A DNA stretch of 64,000 bases. Origin: Shimia sp. R9_2. Its GTDB lineage: Bacteria > Pseudomonadota > Alphaproteobacteria > Rhodobacterales > Rhodobacteraceae. The notes under the pieces were generated by a model, which saw nothing but the letters and a program-made list of their open reading frames with translations, did not search any database and was not told the DNA's origin. The stretch lies in NCBI RefSeq assembly GCF_017743735.1, contig NZ_JAGHRO010000007.1, forward strand, positions 186,001-250,000. Reading direction: 5' to 3'. The translations under genes and the position numbers were made by a program. Numbering within the stretch: the stretch's first letter is position 1; each line of letters opens with the position of its first letter. Shown here piece after piece: positions 1 through 9,694 of the stretch.

Positions 1-143
1 ATCACCACGCGGTGTTCCGTGCCGCCGTCGTTGCGGAAGTACCGCCCCACGGCCGCACCGATCCGCAATGCCATCTCGGCGGTCATCGGATAGGTGTTGG
101 CGGTGCCGCGCACCCCGTCGGTTCCAAAAAACTTACGCGTCAT
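1..143 (-). CDS. glmM: Phosphoglucosamine mutase, N-terminal part only
   Basis: The gene runs off the left edge of the window. The visible protein starts [16 protein letters not shown], the well-known N-terminus of GlmM, which converts glucosamine-6-phosphate to glucosamine-1-phosphate in the cytoplasm for UDP-GlcNAc and cell-wall synthesis. The FGTDGVRG motif lies at residues 5-12; the catalytic serine loop is outside the window. The start codon overlaps the end of folP by 11 bases, so the two genes are probably translationally coupled within a folB-folP-glmM operon. The identification is firm although only about 47 codons are visible. Confidence 0.95.
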   Translation of the reverse strand, partial: MTRKFFGTDGVRGTANTYPMTAEMALRIGAAVGRYFRNDGGTEHRVV

Positions 144-1152
144 CTGCGTCTCCTGTTGTCACGGCCTGCCACAATTTCAGGGCCTGACGGGTCTCTTCTA
201 CGTCGTGGACGCGGATAATCTGCGCGCCTTGCGCGATGCCTGCAAGGGCAACTGCGATGGATCCCGGCGCGCGCTTGTCCGCAAGCGGAGCGTTGCCGAT
301 GGTGCCAATAAAGCGTTTGCGAGACGCGCCCAGCAAGATCGCGCAGCCAAGGCTGTGAAACAGGCTCAGACGGGCCAACAAAGCAAGGTTATGCGCCTGC
401 GTTTTGCCAAAGCCGATGCCTGGGTCCACCACGATGTTCGCACGCGGAATGCCGAGGCTTTGCAGATGCTCAATTTGTGTTTCAAGGAAGTCGTAAACAT
501 CCAGAAGCACGTCATCATACTGCGGGTCCTGCTGCATCGTCGCCGGATCGCCCTGCGCATGCATCACACAGACCGGCGCATTCTGCGCCGCCGCGAGGGG
601 GGCCAGCGCGGCGTCAAAGGTGAAACCGGACACATCGTTGATCAGGGCCGCGCCTGCGGACACAGCGGCCTGAGCCACCTCAGCCTTGCGGGTGTCGATG
701 CTGATCGGCACCGAAAGCGCAGCCGAGATTGCGGCAATGGCCGGGGCCGTGCGGGCAATCTCTTCGTTAATCGGCACAAAGGCGGCGCCGGGGCGGGTGG
801 ATTCTCCGCCGACATCAATCATGTCAGCGCCCGCCTCTGTCATGGCACGCGCATGGTTGAGCGCGGCCGCGGCACCTTCATGGGCGCCACCATCAGAAAA
901 GCTGTCGGGCGTGACGTTCAGAATGCCCATCAGGTTGGGGCGCGCCATCGACAGGCCGGTCACAGCGGTGCGGGGCGCCACCATACGCTGCAGCATCTCA
1001 TCAGGCACAACATCAGCAGAGACAATCTCCGCCGACTGGCCCCGGGTGAGGCGTTCAACATGGGTGAACCAGCACCAGCCATCCGCCAAGCGATGCGCGT
1101 TGGCGGGGCGGGCCACGTCATATTGCGGGATGGCTCGATAATACACAGTCAT
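133..1152 (-). CDS. folP: Dihydropteroate synthase
   Basis: A 339-residue cytoplasmic enzyme that condenses p-aminobenzoate with dihydropterin pyrophosphate in folate synthesis; it is the sulfonamide target. The pterin-binding signature [16 protein letters not shown] lies near residues 74-89, and the second family motif ([11 protein letters not shown]) follows at about 113-123. The family is usually about 280 residues; the extra 60 or so at the N-terminus ([12 protein letters not shown] onward) look like the extension common in this bacterial family. It is the middle gene of folB-folP-glmM, 40 bases after folB and overlapping glmM. Confidence 0.96.
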   Translation of the reverse strand: MTVYYRAIPQYDVARPANAHRLADGWCWFTHVERLTRGQSAEIVSADVVPDEMLQRMVAPRTAVTGLSMARPNLMGILNVTPDSFSDGGAHEGAAAALNHARAMTEAGADMIDVGGESTRPGAAFVPINEEIARTAPAIAAISAALSVPISIDTRKAEVAQAAVSAGAALINDVSGFTFDAALAPLAAAQNAPVCVMHAQGDPATMQQDPQYDDVLLDVYDFLETQIEHLQSLGIPRANIVVDPGIGFGKTQAHNLALLARLSLFHSLGCAILLGASRKRFIGTIGNAPLADKRAPGSIAVALAGIAQGAQIIRVHDVEETRQALKLWQAVTTGDADDA

Positions 1153-1192
1153 GCGCGCTGCATGACCAATGCGCCCTCAAAAGGCAAGCGGT

Positions 1193-2128
1193 TCAACGCG
1201 CTTCGGCATCCAGAGACTGGTGACGCACCGGAATGTCGGTCTCAAGCGCATGCGCGCTGCCTGATCCAAGCACCACAAACTCCACCGCCTGCATCTCTTC
1301 GGCGAACCAAAGCGCAAGCGCAAGCGCGTCGCTCGGGGGGGCCGTTGGGCCATCCACCGCATCGAGCACAATTTTGGACGGTGCCCAGACGCAGGTCTGG
1401 TCATTTTTCATCGCCCAATCCAGCTCGGTGCGGGTGTCGACCACCACACAGCGGGAATCACGGGCCGCCAGCATCCATGCGTTTTGCTCAATGGCGAGCA
1501 GATCCACACGGCGTTGGGTCATGGCGTGGCCGGTTTTGGGCGCTGCCAGATCAGGTGCACCCACACAGAGGATCAGCGGCACATCGGTTTGCAGGAACCC
1601 GTCGATAGAGCCCGCAAGCTGTTCGGACATGCGCGCCTCATTAGACACAAAGACAACGCGCGGCTGCGGGGCCTCTTCTTCAATGATCTCCTCAACAGGC
1701 GCGAGATGCGCCTTGCGGCTGCGGACAATCTCGACCCCCAGAGCACCGGGGCCGCGATCCAGCTTCTCGATGCGCACAAAAACCCGATGGGCCTGCGGCT
1801 CAAGCAGGATGCGGTCGGCAACGCGGGCCGCGAGGGTTTCCAGCAGGTTCAGACGCTCGGCAGAGAGTTCAAAGGCAATCGCCTCGGTGACTTTGTCATA
1901 AGACAGGATGCGATCCACATCGTCCTCGACCACCGGGCCAAGCGGCAACACCTCTACCACCACGTTGAAGCAAATCCGCTGGGTGGTGCCTCGCTCCGCC
2001 TGAAACGCGCCGATTTCCACCTCAACGGTGTGGTCGCGCAGGGAAATGCGATCGAGCGGGTCATCTGACGAGGTGGCCTCGGCACGCTCAGAAGGATGGG
2101 CAAACGCCAATCGGATTTCGTTGCTCAT
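1193..2128 (-). CDS. folB: Dihydroneopterin aldolase fused to a second domain
   Basis: A 311-residue protein. I chose the ATG at 2128 because it is preceded by a GGAAGAGA ribosome site; the reading frame stays open further upstream without a better site. Residues about 20-135 match dihydroneopterin aldolase (ISLRDHTVEVEIGAFQAERG, with ILSYDKV later), which makes 6-hydroxymethyl-dihydropterin for FolK and FolP. The enzyme normally has about 120 residues, so some 165 C-terminal residues form an extra domain. That domain has features reminiscent of amino-acid-kinase folds (a PPSDALALALWFAEEM helix followed by a VVLGSG strand). Its role is unknown. It lies directly upstream of folP. Confidence 0.88.
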   Translation of the reverse strand: MSNEIRLAFAHPSERAEATSSDDPLDRISLRDHTVEVEIGAFQAERGTTQRICFNVVVEVLPLGPVVEDDVDRILSYDKVTEAIAFELSAERLNLLETLAARVADRILLEPQAHRVFVRIEKLDRGPGALGVEIVRSRKAHLAPVEEIIEEEAPQPRVVFVSNEARMSEQLAGSIDGFLQTDVPLILCVGAPDLAAPKTGHAMTQRRVDLLAIEQNAWMLAARDSRCVVVDTRTELDWAMKNDQTCVWAPSKIVLDAVDGPTAPPSDALALALWFAEEMQAVEFVVLGSGSAHALETDIPVRHQSLDAEAR

Positions 2129-2253
2129 GATCTCTCTTCCACGCGCTGTTGTTTCGATCCCGCCACCGAGCGGTGGTGCGGCCTTTATCAGGCCATGTGC
2201 CGCGCGGCCATAGGGCAAACGCGGCACATCAAATCGCGAAACCGAAAGAAGCG

Positions 2254-2895
2254 TCAGTTCTGAGACAACCGTGTGGGCATCCGGTAGAAGTGATGAACAC
2301 CAATGGTTGTGGTGCGTTCATAGACACGCGACCAGCGCGGGTTCACCGCCTTGGTGTGATAGTGGGTCGCCCCAGCCGTGAGCTCCGCAGGCGCGCCGGC
2401 AAGCAGAAGGTCGGCCACTTTGCCAACCCGCTCATAGGCGCCGTGTTCGCGGATTTTATCGGACAGACCATCGCAGTTGTAGGTGAACTGGCACTGATAT
2501 TTGCGACCGCTCGCAGTGCCCTGATTGATCACGCCACAGACGCTTCCGGGAAAGGCCGAGTGTTCGGCGCGATTGAGGATGACTTCGGCCACAGCGAACT
2601 GGCCTTTGACGCTTTCACCGCGCGCCTCAAAATAGAGCGCCTCGGCCATGCATTGCCATTCCGCTGTGCGTTTCTCATCGTTCACCTTTGGCAGGCTGTC
2701 GATAAACGCGCGGCTGTAGCTGATTTCGGTTGGCTTAGGCTTTTTCGGCGCGAAAATATCGCGCAAAGTCTTGCCATCAAAAAGTACCAATTGTCGTGGT
2801 TTGGTGGAGGCAGATTCGGTCGCTGGTGTCGTCTCCGCGTAGCTGTTGCCCACAGTCAGGGCCGCAGCCAAAAAGGATGCAATCAAGTAGCGCAT
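2254..2895 (-). CDS. SleB-like cell wall hydrolase (Hydrolase_2 family)
   Basis: A 213-residue exported protein. An N-terminal signal peptide (MRYLIASFLAAALTVGNSYA) is followed by a linker and a domain with the hallmark EALYFEARGE and VAEVILNR motifs of the SleB/CwlJ hydrolase family, ending with a THYHTKAVNPRW-type segment. Family members act on peptidoglycan, and the conserved glutamate in EALYFEARGE is the likely catalytic residue. Start ATG 2895 has a GAGG site 5-6 bases upstream. It is probably monocistronic: 148 bases separate it from the gene upstream. The physiological role in a non-sporulating Gram-negative is presumably wall remodelling; the substrate bond is not clear from sequence. 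Confidence 0.85.
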   Translation of the reverse strand: MRYLIASFLAAALTVGNSYAETTPATESASTKPRQLVLFDGKTLRDIFAPKKPKPTEISYSRAFIDSLPKVNDEKRTAEWQCMAEALYFEARGESVKGQFAVAEVILNRAEHSAFPGSVCGVINQGTASGRKYQCQFTYNCDGLSDKIREHGAYERVGKVADLLLAGAPAELTAGATHYHTKAVNPRWSRVYERTTTIGVHHFYRMPTRLSQN

Positions 2896-3043
2896 GATGA
2901 CCTCGTTTTATGGGGTTTATGACCCCGGCGGCTTTAAAACGGGGTGTTGTTAACGAAAAATAAACGAAACGTCCACTCACAGGCTTGTCACAGCCAAAAC
3001 ACTGCGCTGGCTCCTAAAGAGATTTTGTGAAAAAGGTGTTATT

Positions 3044-5584
3044 TTACTGGAGCTTATCTTTGATCGCCAGTTGGGCTGCTGCCAGTCGCGCCACGGGCAC
3101 CCGAAACGGGGAGCATGACACGTAATCAAGCCCAATCTGCCGACAAAAGGCAATCGATTCGGGACTGCCGCCATGTTCACCGCAGACAGACAGCGTCAGA
3201 TCAGGCTGCGCACGGCGGCCACGCTCGGCTCCCAATCGCAGCAATTCGCCCACCCCTTCCTGATCCAATGTGTGGAACGGATCTTCGGGGAAAACGCCCT
3301 GCTGCACATAGGGGCTCATGAAGCGCCCGGCGTCGTCGCGTGACAAGCCGTAGGTCATCTGTGTGAGGTCGTTGGTGCCAAAGCTGAAGAAGTTGCAATG
3401 CTGGGCAATATCCTCGGCCCGCAGCGCGGCGCGCGGTGTCTCCACCATCACGCCAAGGCGGTAGTCAAAATCGCGCGCGCGCTCGGTGCGCACGGCGGCG
3501 GCCACCGCATCAATGCGGGTTTTCACCAGCTCCACTTCGCGCTTGGCCGAGACCAGCGGAATCATGATTTCCGGCACAAAAGGCTCGTTGTCGCCACAGG
3601 CATCCAGCGTCGCCTCAAAAATCGCGCGCGCCTGCATGTCGAGAATTTCCGGCACCGTGATGCCAAGGCGCACACCGCGCATGCCCAGCATCGGGTTGTA
3701 TTCCCCCAGCGCCTCCACGCGGCGGGTCACATCGGACAGCGGCAGGTTGAGCGATTCGGCCAGATCGCGCAGGCCAGCGCGGTCGGTGGGCAGGAATTCA
3801 TGCAGCGGCGGGTCAAACAGGCGGATGCAGACCGGGCGTTTGCCCATGATGTTGAACAGCTCGACAAACATCTCCCGCTGCATCGGCAGCAGGGCCTGCA
3901 AGGCAACCGCGCGGTCCGCCGAGGCATTGGCAAAGATCACCTCGCGCATCGCGATCAGCTGGTCGGCCTCAAAGAACATATGTTCGGTGCGACAGAGGCC
4001 GATGCCTTCGGCCTCAAACATCAGCGCGGTTGTGGCGTCTGCCGGGGTGTCCGCATTGGCGCGCACGCCGATGTCGCGGCTGAGATCGGCCCAGCTCATC
4101 AGGGTTTGAAAGGCATCATCCAGCGCGGCTTCCATCATTTTGGGCTCACCGGCGAGAATATTGCCGGTGGTGCCATCTACAGTGATCACATCGCCTTCGC
4201 GGAAAACCCGGCCATCGGTTGCGATGATCCGCTTTTTGCGAATCTGAAACCGCATGGAGGTGGCCCCAACCACGCAAGGAAGACCAAGGCCGCGCCCGAT
4301 CACTGCCGCGTGGCTGGTCATGCCGCCGCGTTCGGTCAGGGCGGCGCTGGCGGCGTGCATGCCGCGAATGTCCTCGGGGTTTGTCTCCCGGCGCACCAGA
4401 ACACAGGCCTCACCGCGGGCCGCGCAGGCCTGTGCCTCTGCCGCGGTGAACACGATCCGGCCGGTTGCCGCGCCGGGGCTGGCGGCAATGCCGCTGCCGA
4501 TCACATCGCGCTCCGCTTCGCTGTCGACCTGACGGTGCAGGAGTTCATTGAGCGCGCGCGGCTCGATCCGCATCACCGCCTCTTCGCGCGTGATGATCTT
4601 GTCTTCGGCCAGCGACACGGCAATGCGCACCGCCGCGCGGGCGCTGCGTTGTACGCGCACACCGTCCAGAATGTGAATCTCGCCGTTTTCCAGCGTGAAT
4701 TCGATCTGCATCTCTTCGCGCAGGCGGGCCCGCATCAGCCCGGCGTATTCAGTCAGCAGCGCAAAGGCGTCCGGCACCTTTTCCTCAAGAGAGGCACCGC
4801 GCGCATCCTTTTGCAGAAACAGCGCCCCTGCCCCGGATTTCATCGCGTCCCGGCCCTGGCTCTGGCTCATGTAGCGCCCGGTGATCTGCGGCAGACCTGT
4901 GTCGCTGTTCACCAGCTGGAGCACGCCGCTGCCGCTTTCGCCGTGGCCGACACCCAGCGCCATCGCCTGAATCACAAGACCCAGCCCCGCATCCGCAGGC
5001 GCGCCTTTAGCCTGACGCAAGAGCCGCGCGGTGGTGCCTTCCCAAGCGCGCGCCATGGAGCGCAACACCCCGATCAGCTGTGCGCTGCGGTCCTGCGGGA
5101 AAGGTTCTTCGGCCTCGTCCTCATAAGCTTCGAGAAAATCCGCGACCGCGTCGGGATCGGAATTGTCCAGATCATCAAAGATGTCGGGATCCAGTCGCGC
5201 CACATGGGTGGAGTAAGACTGAATGAATTTCAGATAGAGTTTGGCTGCTGCTTCCGCGCCAATGGTCTCGCTTAAAGAGGCAAGCTGTTCATCGTTCATG
5301 CCGATGTTCAGGATCGCGCCGGGGCCACCCCAATCGGGATCTTCGGAACTTGGGCGTACGCACAACAGCTGCCCATCTTCAAACGGCGCAAGCACCTGCG
5401 CCATATCGGGCTGTTCGCCCGCCGCAAGCCCATGCACCGCATCAAAGGACAGCGCGACGGTTGTCGGCAGCGGCAGATCAAGCCGCGCCAGACGTTGCAG
5501 ACATTTGGCCCGCCCGCCATGGGTTGCAGGCGCCATGGGCGCTGTGGGGGTGATCAGGGTGATATGCGGGTCATTCTGCTGCAC
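3044..5584 (-). CDS. Divergent pyruvate, phosphate dikinase / PEP-utilising enzyme
   Basis: An 846-residue protein with a GTG start and an AGGTG site. The central phosphohistidine domain is intact (GGMTSHAAVIGRGLGLPCV, histidine near 424). The C-terminal PEP/pyruvate barrel is also intact (FGTNDLTQMTYGLSRDD and SVCGEHGG with the catalytic cysteine near 800). The N-terminal nucleotide-binding part is divergent: the expected GGKGANLAEM loop reads THGGRAKCLQRL, the SGARxSMPGMMDTVLNLG block reads PSSEDPDWGGPGAILNIG, and the NAQGEDVVAG region reads QSQGRDAMKSG. PPDK interconverts pyruvate and PEP; whether this copy binds ATP normally is uncertain. It lies 85 bases downstream of glyS on the same strand. 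Confidence 0.82.
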   Translation of the reverse strand: MQQNDPHITLITPTAPMAPATHGGRAKCLQRLARLDLPLPTTVALSFDAVHGLAAGEQPDMAQVLAPFEDGQLLCVRPSSEDPDWGGPGAILNIGMNDEQLASLSETIGAEAAAKLYLKFIQSYSTHVARLDPDIFDDLDNSDPDAVADFLEAYEDEAEEPFPQDRSAQLIGVLRSMARAWEGTTARLLRQAKGAPADAGLGLVIQAMALGVGHGESGSGVLQLVNSDTGLPQITGRYMSQSQGRDAMKSGAGALFLQKDARGASLEEKVPDAFALLTEYAGLMRARLREEMQIEFTLENGEIHILDGVRVQRSARAAVRIAVSLAEDKIITREEAVMRIEPRALNELLHRQVDSEAERDVIGSGIAASPGAATGRIVFTAAEAQACAARGEACVLVRRETNPEDIRGMHAASAALTERGGMTSHAAVIGRGLGLPCVVGATSMRFQIRKKRIIATDGRVFREGDVITVDGTTGNILAGEPKMMEAALDDAFQTLMSWADLSRDIGVRANADTPADATTALMFEAEGIGLCRTEHMFFEADQLIAMREVIFANASADRAVALQALLPMQREMFVELFNIMGKRPVCIRLFDPPLHEFLPTDRAGLRDLAESLNLPLSDVTRRVEALGEYNPMLGMRGVRLGITVPEILDMQARAIFEATLDACGDNEPFVPEIMIPLVSAKREVELVKTRIDAVAAAVRTERARDFDYRLGVMVETPRAALRAEDIAQHCNFFSFGTNDLTQMTYGLSRDDAGRFMSPYVQQGVFPEDPFHTLDQEGVGELLRLGAERGRRAQPDLTLSVCGEHGGSPESIAFCRQIGLDYVSCSPFRVPVARLAAAQLAIKDKLQ

Positions 5585-5669
5585 TGCGGCACCTATTCAT
5601 TGCGCGTCGCAGCATAAACCGCATGGGGCGCGAGGCAAGTCTTAGCTGCCTCGCACGTAGAACTACACC

Positions 5670-7832
5670 TTAGCCTTCCACACGTGTCAGATCTGCGGCC
5701 TGCAGACAGATTGTGCGGATGCGCGACAGCAGGTTGAGGCGGTTGCGGCGCACAACTTCGTTGTCGCTGTTGACCTGAACCGCCTCAAAGAACGCATCAA
5801 TCGGCGCGCGCAGGGAGGCCATGTTTGACATGGCTGACACAAAATCTTCGGTCTCGATGGCCGAAGAGATCGCCCCTTCTGCCCCATCAAGCGCGGCAAA
5901 GAGGGCTTTCTCGCTCTCGTCCTCGGCAAATTTCACATCTGCGCCAAAGGAATATTCCACGCCGTCTTTCTCTTCGGCCTGGCTCAGAATGTTGTTGGCG
6001 CGCTTAAAGCCCTGCAGCAGGTTCTCGCCATCCTCGGTGGACATGAAATCCTGCAGCGCGCGGGCGCGGGCCACCAGAAGCGCCAGATCATCGTTGCCCG
6101 GCATCGCGATGCAGGCGTCAATCACATCATGGCGGATGCCCTGATCGCGCAGATAGACCTTGAGACGGTCATGGAAGAAAGTGAGCAGATCCTGAGGCGC
6201 AGCATTGGCAATGCCACGGGCCTGAGCGGCGTGCATTTCCATGTGTTTGGCTTCGTCGCCCTCAGCCGCCTTGGCCGCCGCTTCCCAGTCCTCGACTTTC
6301 AGCAGAGCCGCAACAGCGGTCTGGGTGATATCCAGCAGGTTGATGCGCAGGCCGTTTTCCAGAACCAGACGGATCACACCCAAGGCCGCACGGCGCAGGG
6401 CAAACGGGTCTTTGGAGCCGGTTGGCTTTTCATCAATCGCCCAGAAACCTGACAGCGTGTCGAGCTTGTCCGCCATGGCCACAGCCACAGAAACAGGTGC
6501 TGTTGGCACGTCATCGGATGGGCCCAGCGGGGAGTAATGCTCTTCGCTGGCCTGACCAACTTCCGCAGGAAGCTCGGCCGCCTGCGCATAATAGCGCCCC
6601 ATCAGCCCCTGAAGTTCCGGGAACTCATAGACCATTTCCGAGCTCAGGTCGGCTTTACAGGCTTGCGCGGCCATCTGTGCCAGCATCGGATCGGCGTTCA
6701 CCGATGGGGCCACCGTGGTCGCGAGATCCGCAATCCGCATCACGCGCGCGCCCTGGCTGCCGATCTGGGCGTGGAAGGTCACGTTTTCGAGCTTCTCAAC
6801 CCAAGGCTCAAAGCCCTGATCCTGCACCGTGCGCACGTCGTTTTCCCAGAAGAACTTCGCATCGCTCAGACGCGCAAACAGCACCTTCTGGTTGCCTGCC
6901 AGAATGGTGGCGCCATCGTCTTTGGTTTCACGGTTGGCAACGGTCACAAATTTCTCGATGCGGCCGGTTTTCGGGTTCATCACGGAGAAGAACTTCTGGT
7001 GCTCTTTCATCGAGGTCTGCAGCACCTCAGGTGGCAGGCCGAGGAAATCCTCTGCGATGTCGCCCATCAGCACCACTGGCCATTCAACCAGACCGGCCAC
7101 TTCGGCCAGAAGGCCTTTGTCTTCCACCACTTCGAGACCTTGGGCAAAGGCCATGTTGGTGGCGTCGTTCCAGATGGATTCGGCGCGCTCTTCGGCGTTC
7201 AGAACCACTTTGCTGCGCTTGAGCTTGACCTCATAGTCCTCAAAGCTGGTCACGGCAAAGCGGCCCTCGCCCATGAAGCGGTGGCCTTCAGTGGTGTCGC
7301 CAGAGGTGATCCCGTCGATGTCGAGCGGCACAATGCTGTGGCCGTCCTCTGCGGACAGAATGCATAGGATCGAATGCAGCGGGCGCACCCAACGCAGGCT
7401 GCCTGCACCCCAGCGCATGGATTTGGGCCATGGGAAATTGCGAATGGTGTCTTCGAGCACCTCGGCCACGATCTCTGCCGCCGGGCGGCCCGGCTTGGTG
7501 ATGGTGGCAAAGTAGACCGCGCCTTTCGGGGTCTCACGCTCTTCCAGATCTTCGCGCGCCACACCTGCGCCACGCAAGAAGCCTTCGATGGCTTTGTCAG
7601 GCGCGCCAACTTTCGGGCCTTTACGCTCTTCATTCACGGTCGGGCTTTCGGCCAGCAGGCCTTCGAGCGCCAGTGTCAGACGGCGCGGCGTGGAATAGGC
7701 GCGTGCGTGGGCATAGGTCAAACCGGCCTCGACCAGACCATCCGTCACTTTCTTTTTCAGGTCTTCAGCGGCCCGCGCCTGCATGCGGGCGGGGATTTCC
7801 TCAGAAAAGAGTTCGATCAAGAGATCAGGCAT
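5670..7832 (-). CDS. glyS: Glycyl-tRNA synthetase beta subunit
   Basis: A 720-residue subunit of the bacterial alpha2-beta2 glycyl-tRNA synthetase that contributes tRNA recognition and pairs with GlyQ to charge tRNA-Gly. The start MPDLLIELFSEEIPARMQ is the family signature, and residues such as HQKFFSVMNPKTG and VANRETKDD are characteristic. Length is close to the usual 690-720. ATG 7832 is preceded by an AAGGATC site next to the gltS stop codon, only 9 bases away, so it is probably co-transcribed with gltS. glyQ lies about 2.5 kb upstream on the same strand, separated by gltS, a DUF6446-type gene and an opposite-strand marC-like gene. Confidence 0.97.
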   Translation of the reverse strand: MPDLLIELFSEEIPARMQARAAEDLKKKVTDGLVEAGLTYAHARAYSTPRRLTLALEGLLAESPTVNEERKGPKVGAPDKAIEGFLRGAGVAREDLEERETPKGAVYFATITKPGRPAAEIVAEVLEDTIRNFPWPKSMRWGAGSLRWVRPLHSILCILSAEDGHSIVPLDIDGITSGDTTEGHRFMGEGRFAVTSFEDYEVKLKRSKVVLNAEERAESIWNDATNMAFAQGLEVVEDKGLLAEVAGLVEWPVVLMGDIAEDFLGLPPEVLQTSMKEHQKFFSVMNPKTGRIEKFVTVANRETKDDGATILAGNQKVLFARLSDAKFFWENDVRTVQDQGFEPWVEKLENVTFHAQIGSQGARVMRIADLATTVAPSVNADPMLAQMAAQACKADLSSEMVYEFPELQGLMGRYYAQAAELPAEVGQASEEHYSPLGPSDDVPTAPVSVAVAMADKLDTLSGFWAIDEKPTGSKDPFALRRAALGVIRLVLENGLRINLLDITQTAVAALLKVEDWEAAAKAAEGDEAKHMEMHAAQARGIANAAPQDLLTFFHDRLKVYLRDQGIRHDVIDACIAMPGNDDLALLVARARALQDFMSTEDGENLLQGFKRANNILSQAEEKDGVEYSFGADVKFAEDESEKALFAALDGAEGAISSAIETEDFVSAMSNMASLRAPIDAFFEAVQVNSDNEVVRRNRLNLLSRIRTICLQAADLTRVEG

Positions 7833-7841
7833 GACGGATCC

Positions 7842-9053
7842 TTAGAAGTTCACGATGGTCTGAATAACTACCGCGTTGGCAATATCGACGAAAAACGCCG
7901 AAACCAAGGGCAAAACGACAAAAGCGATGGGGGCCGGGCCATATCTCTTGGTCACGGCGGTCATATTGGCGATGGCGGTGGGGGTTGCGCCCAGTGAGAA
8001 GCCGGCAAAGCCCGCTGCCAGCACCGCCGCCGTGTAGTTGCGCCCGAGGGCATAGAACAGGATCACAATCACCAGCGCGATGGTGGCCGCGGTCTGCACC
8101 ACAAGGGTGACAACAATCGCCCAGCCCGCCTCGCTCAGGGTGGAGAAATCCATGGTCATCAGCGAGATCGCCAGAAAGGTGCCAAGCGCAAATTCCGAGA
8201 CAATGGCCAAGCTGGGCGTGCGCGCAACAGAAGGGATCTTGGGTGCCAGAATGGGCCGCAGGTTGGCCAGAATGATGCCGCTGATCAAACAGGGCACAAA
8301 CAATGGCAGCATCAGCCCCAGCTGTTGCAGCACGCCATGCATGGCGTAGCCCAAAATAATCGCCAGATGCAGCGCCAACATTACCCGCATCAGGCTCACA
8401 TGGGTGATTTCCAGGCCGTCGCGCTCATCCTCATAAGCCACGCCGACCACGTCGCCGTCATCGGGGCGGCTGGGCGAGAGATTGTGGCGCGAGATCAGAT
8501 ATTTTGCGACAGGGCCACCAATCAGCGAGGCGGCAATCAGCCCGAGGGTCGCCATCGCCACACCCAGCTCCGGAGCGCTGGCAAAGCCGGTGACTTCGGC
8601 CACATTGGGCGACCAGGCAATCGCCGTGCCATGCCCGCCAATCAGCGAAGCCGAGCCAAAGAGCACGCCGGTTTGCGCCGGTAGACCAAAGAGCTGCGCG
8701 CCTGCGATTCCGACGACATTCTGAATGAGGATCGTGCCAAGCGTCAGTACCAGCAGCAACAGCAGCACCCGTCCGCCCAGCAAAAGGTCAGACAGGCGCG
8801 CATTAAGACCGATACCCGCAAAGAAGAGCACCAGAAGATAGTCCCGCGCAGCGACCTCAAAATGCAGCGACTGCCCTGACAGCGCGGCATAGATCGCAAA
8901 GCAGGTCGAGGCGATCAGCCCGCCGGTGACAGGCTCGGGAATGTTGAACTCCCGCAGAAAGGCCACTTCGCGCGTCAGACGCGCGCCCAGCAGGTAAACT
9001 GCAAAGCCAAGTGTCGAGGTGATGAATTCGGGGAAGACAAATATCTCAGGCAC
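7842..9053 (-). CDS. gltS: Sodium/glutamate symporter
   Basis: A 403-residue inner-membrane protein built of hydrophobic segments throughout, matching the GltS family of Na+-coupled glutamate carriers. Typical features are the N-terminal FNIPEPVTGGLIAS loop and the two inverted-repeat halves, each with a glycine-rich loop (GLPAQTGVLFGSASLIGGHG and AGFAGFSLGATPTAIANM). The start is GTG with a strong TAGGAG site that overlaps the stop codon region of the preceding DUF6446-type gene. Spacing to glyS is 9 bases, so gltS appears to be inserted within the glycyl-tRNA synthetase operon. Confidence 0.93.
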   Translation of the reverse strand: MPEIFVFPEFITSTLGFAVYLLGARLTREVAFLREFNIPEPVTGGLIASTCFAIYAALSGQSLHFEVAARDYLLVLFFAGIGLNARLSDLLLGGRVLLLLLVLTLGTILIQNVVGIAGAQLFGLPAQTGVLFGSASLIGGHGTAIAWSPNVAEVTGFASAPELGVAMATLGLIAASLIGGPVAKYLISRHNLSPSRPDDGDVVGVAYEDERDGLEITHVSLMRVMLALHLAIILGYAMHGVLQQLGLMLPLFVPCLISGIILANLRPILAPKIPSVARTPSLAIVSEFALGTFLAISLMTMDFSTLSEAGWAIVVTLVVQTAATIALVIVILFYALGRNYTAAVLAAGFAGFSLGATPTAIANMTAVTKRYGPAPIAFVVLPLVSAFFVDIANAVVIQTIVNF

Positions 9054-9065
9054 TTGGCTGTGCTC

Positions 9066-9587
9066 CTACTGTTTTGGCGGGCAGTGATCCGGCAAAGGTT
9101 TTCCGTCAAAGGCGATTTCGCCACAGGCGTTGATTTCGTTCCAGGCAAATCCACGCCCATCGGGCAGAATGGCGACGATGCGGTCAATACCGTATTGCAC
9201 CTCTTTTTCACCCAAAAACGCGAGCGCCTCACCACTTTCCAACGCCGCGCCAATCTCTTTGGCGTCAAAACAGTCAAACCAGCCCGGCGCATTGCGCGGC
9301 TCTGCCTTCTCCAACAGCATGTAGGTTTCTGTCAGCAGAGGTGCGCTCATGGGGGTGGTGAAACAGGCGCGGTAGCGGATCGGGGAGCTTTCGCTGTCGA
9401 TCGCCTTGAAGTCCTCATAGAGAATGGGCTCCGGCTGTTCGCTGACCAGCAGGGTGAGCTGCACATCATCTTTGAGGTCAGACACGCGCACCTCGTCGTA
9501 GTAGCCATAGATTTGCAGCCAATACATGGCGATCCCGCCCACCAAAGCCGTCAGCACGATCACACCTCCCAGCAATTTGCCCGTCAT
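9066..9587 (-). CDS. DUF6446-type membrane-anchored protein
   Basis: A 173-residue protein with an N-terminal uncleaved membrane anchor (residues about 5-24) and a periplasmic domain of some 145 residues containing conserved-looking cysteines (RACFTTP, GWFDCFDAKEIG, NEINACGEIAFDG). I recognise it as the small protein commonly found beside glyQ and glyS in Rhodobacteraceae and labelled DUF6446; its function is unknown. It lies 12 bases upstream of gltS on the same strand. The cysteines could form disulfides if the domain is periplasmic, which is inference. Confidence 0.7.
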   Translation of the reverse strand: MTGKLLGGVIVLTALVGGIAMYWLQIYGYYDEVRVSDLKDDVQLTLLVSEQPEPILYEDFKAIDSESSPIRYRACFTTPMSAPLLTETYMLLEKAEPRNAPGWFDCFDAKEIGAALESGEALAFLGEKEVQYGIDRIVAILPDGRGFAWNEINACGEIAFDGKPLPDHCPPKQ

Positions 9588-9694
9588 GCGGTTGCCCCCT
9601 GAATTTCCGTCAGGCTTATGTTGCGCGAAACCGCTGCGCGGCGCACAGTCAAAGCCAAGTGATTGAGTTGATTTGAACCTACCAAGAGATTGAG

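Noticed and set aside
94-1608. Long plus-strand open frame (about 500 codons) opposite folP and folB
   Set aside because: It runs antisense to two certain genes, its translation is arginine/histidine-rich without domains, and such mirror frames are common in GC-rich DNA.
3398-5275. 625-codon plus-strand frame opposite the PPDK gene
   Set aside because: The opposite strand encodes clear PPDK motifs; the product is a His/Arg-rich shadow with no recognisable domain.
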